Below, one piece after another: positions 7,709-8,293 of a DNA stretch of 8,293 nt (positions are counted from its first letter, which is position 1; each line of letters opens with the position of its first letter). The stretch is taken from the NCBI GenBank assembly GCA_015234495.1, contig JADGMZ010000014.1:1-8293 (forward strand). Direction: 5' to 3'. The DNA is from Brevundimonas sp. Its GTDB lineage: Bacteria; Pseudomonadota; Alphaproteobacteria; Caulobacterales; Caulobacteraceae. Both the position numbers and the translations under genes were made by a program. The notes under the pieces are model-generated. The model searched no databases and had not been told where the DNA came from. It worked only from the letters and a program-made list of their open reading frames with translations.

Positions 7709-8293
7709 ATGAGCCTGCCAACGTCGCGCCCGGCGTCGGAAAGCGCGCGCGAGGATCGGCTGAAGGCCGCAGCCGAGGCGAAGCTGCGCGACGCGAGGGC
7801 GGCGGTGGACACGCTCAAGCGGCTTCGCAGCCAGGCTTCGGAAGAGCGCAAGGCCATCGCGCGCCAGAAGATCGAACAGCTGAAGGCGCGACTGCAGGCG
7901 CTGAAGGCCATGGCCGCCGTCGATCCCAAGGGAACGGCGCGGATGGCGGGGCAGCTGGCCCGGGAGCTGGGCGCGGCGGTGAAGGCCTATGCGGCGGCCG
8001 GGGGCGTCACTTCCGGGATGGATAGCGGCGCGGTCCCGGTGCCGGGCGAAGGCGGCGCGACGGCGCCGGCGCCGCCGGCTGGAGAGGGCGACGCCGCGCT
8101 GTCAGGCGCGAAGGAGCCGTCGCCCGAAGCGGCGGCCCAGACAGCGGCCGGGGCCACGGCCCAGGCGGATGATGAGCAAGGGTCGGACCACAAGAACGAG
8201 GCTGAAAAGGCGGCCAATCCCTATCAGCGGTCGATCGATCAGGCGAACGCCCGCGCCGCGGAGATGACGCGCCGCAGCAGCGAGAAACAGGCG
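7709..8293 (+). CDS. Unknown alanine-rich coiled-coil protein (N-terminal part, cut by window edge)
   Basis: An open frame of 195 codons runs off the right edge without a stop. Residues 11-95 are strongly helical and charged, alternating Ala/Lys/Arg/Glu/Leu (for example LRDARAAVDTLKRLRSQ at 26-42), and include KAMAAVDPKGTARMAGQLAR at 66-85 and ELGAAVKAYAAAGG at 86-99. Residues 100-160 are a low-complexity Ala/Pro/Gly/Glu linker. A second charged segment begins at NPYQRSIDQANARA (170-183). There is no signal peptide or membrane segment. The core around 55-99 reminds me of uncharacterised alphaproteobacterial proteins, but I cannot name a family or function. The start is uncertain: the ATG at 7709-7711 has no ribosome binding site, and an in-frame GTG at 7685-7687 would add 8 residues (MDIGATSL). 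It is transcribed divergently from obgE. Confidence 0.8.
   Translation, partial: MSLPTSRPASESAREDRLKAAAEAKLRDARAAVDTLKRLRSQASEERKAIARQKIEQLKARLQALKAMAAVDPKGTARMAGQLARELGAAVKAYAAAGGVTSGMDSGAVPVPGEGGATAPAPPAGEGDAALSGAKEPSPEAAAQTAAGATAQADDEQGSDHKNEAEKAANPYQRSIDQANARAAEMTRRSSEKQA

Overview
The window is a high-GC stretch (very strong G/C preference at third codon positions) of an alphaproteobacterial chromosome. The gene order obgE, proB, proA, nadD, rsfS, rlmH, an envC-like gene, ctpA, together with the protein sequences, suggests Caulobacterales (Caulobacter/Brevundimonas type). That assignment is inference from memory of the families, not a database result. I see no mobile element, CRISPR array, tRNA, rRNA or phage gene.

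Layout: eight recognisable core genes and one small unknown gene lie on the minus strand and read from right to left, from obgE (7598) to ctpA (cut by the left edge at position 1). On the right, after a short divergent intergenic region (about 7599-7708), one plus-strand gene of unknown function runs off the right edge. No stretch longer than 300 bases lacks a gene. The gaps in transcription order are: obgE/proB overlap by 4 nt; proB-proA 36; proA-small gene 60; small gene-nadD 74; nadD-rsfS 116; rsfS-rlmH 7; rlmH-envC 58; envC-ctpA 148. The tight pairs (obgE/proB, rsfS/rlmH) are probably co-translated. The 116- and 148-nt gaps are where internal promoters could sit.

Jointly the minus-strand genes cover ribosome assembly and ribosome control (ObgE, RsfS, RlmH), the first two steps of proline synthesis (ProB, ProA), NAD synthesis (NadD), and envelope remodelling at division (an EnvC-like amidase activator without zinc ligands, and the periplasmic protease CtpA). 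This is a conserved housekeeping cluster in alphaproteobacteria. The parts not explained by known families are the 62-residue charged protein between proA and nadD, the plus-strand coiled-coil/Ala-Pro-rich protein at the right end, a nested inverted repeat between rlmH and the envC-like gene, and inverted repeats in the divergent region and upstream of ctpA. I did not find a convincing new biological system; the findings are modest.
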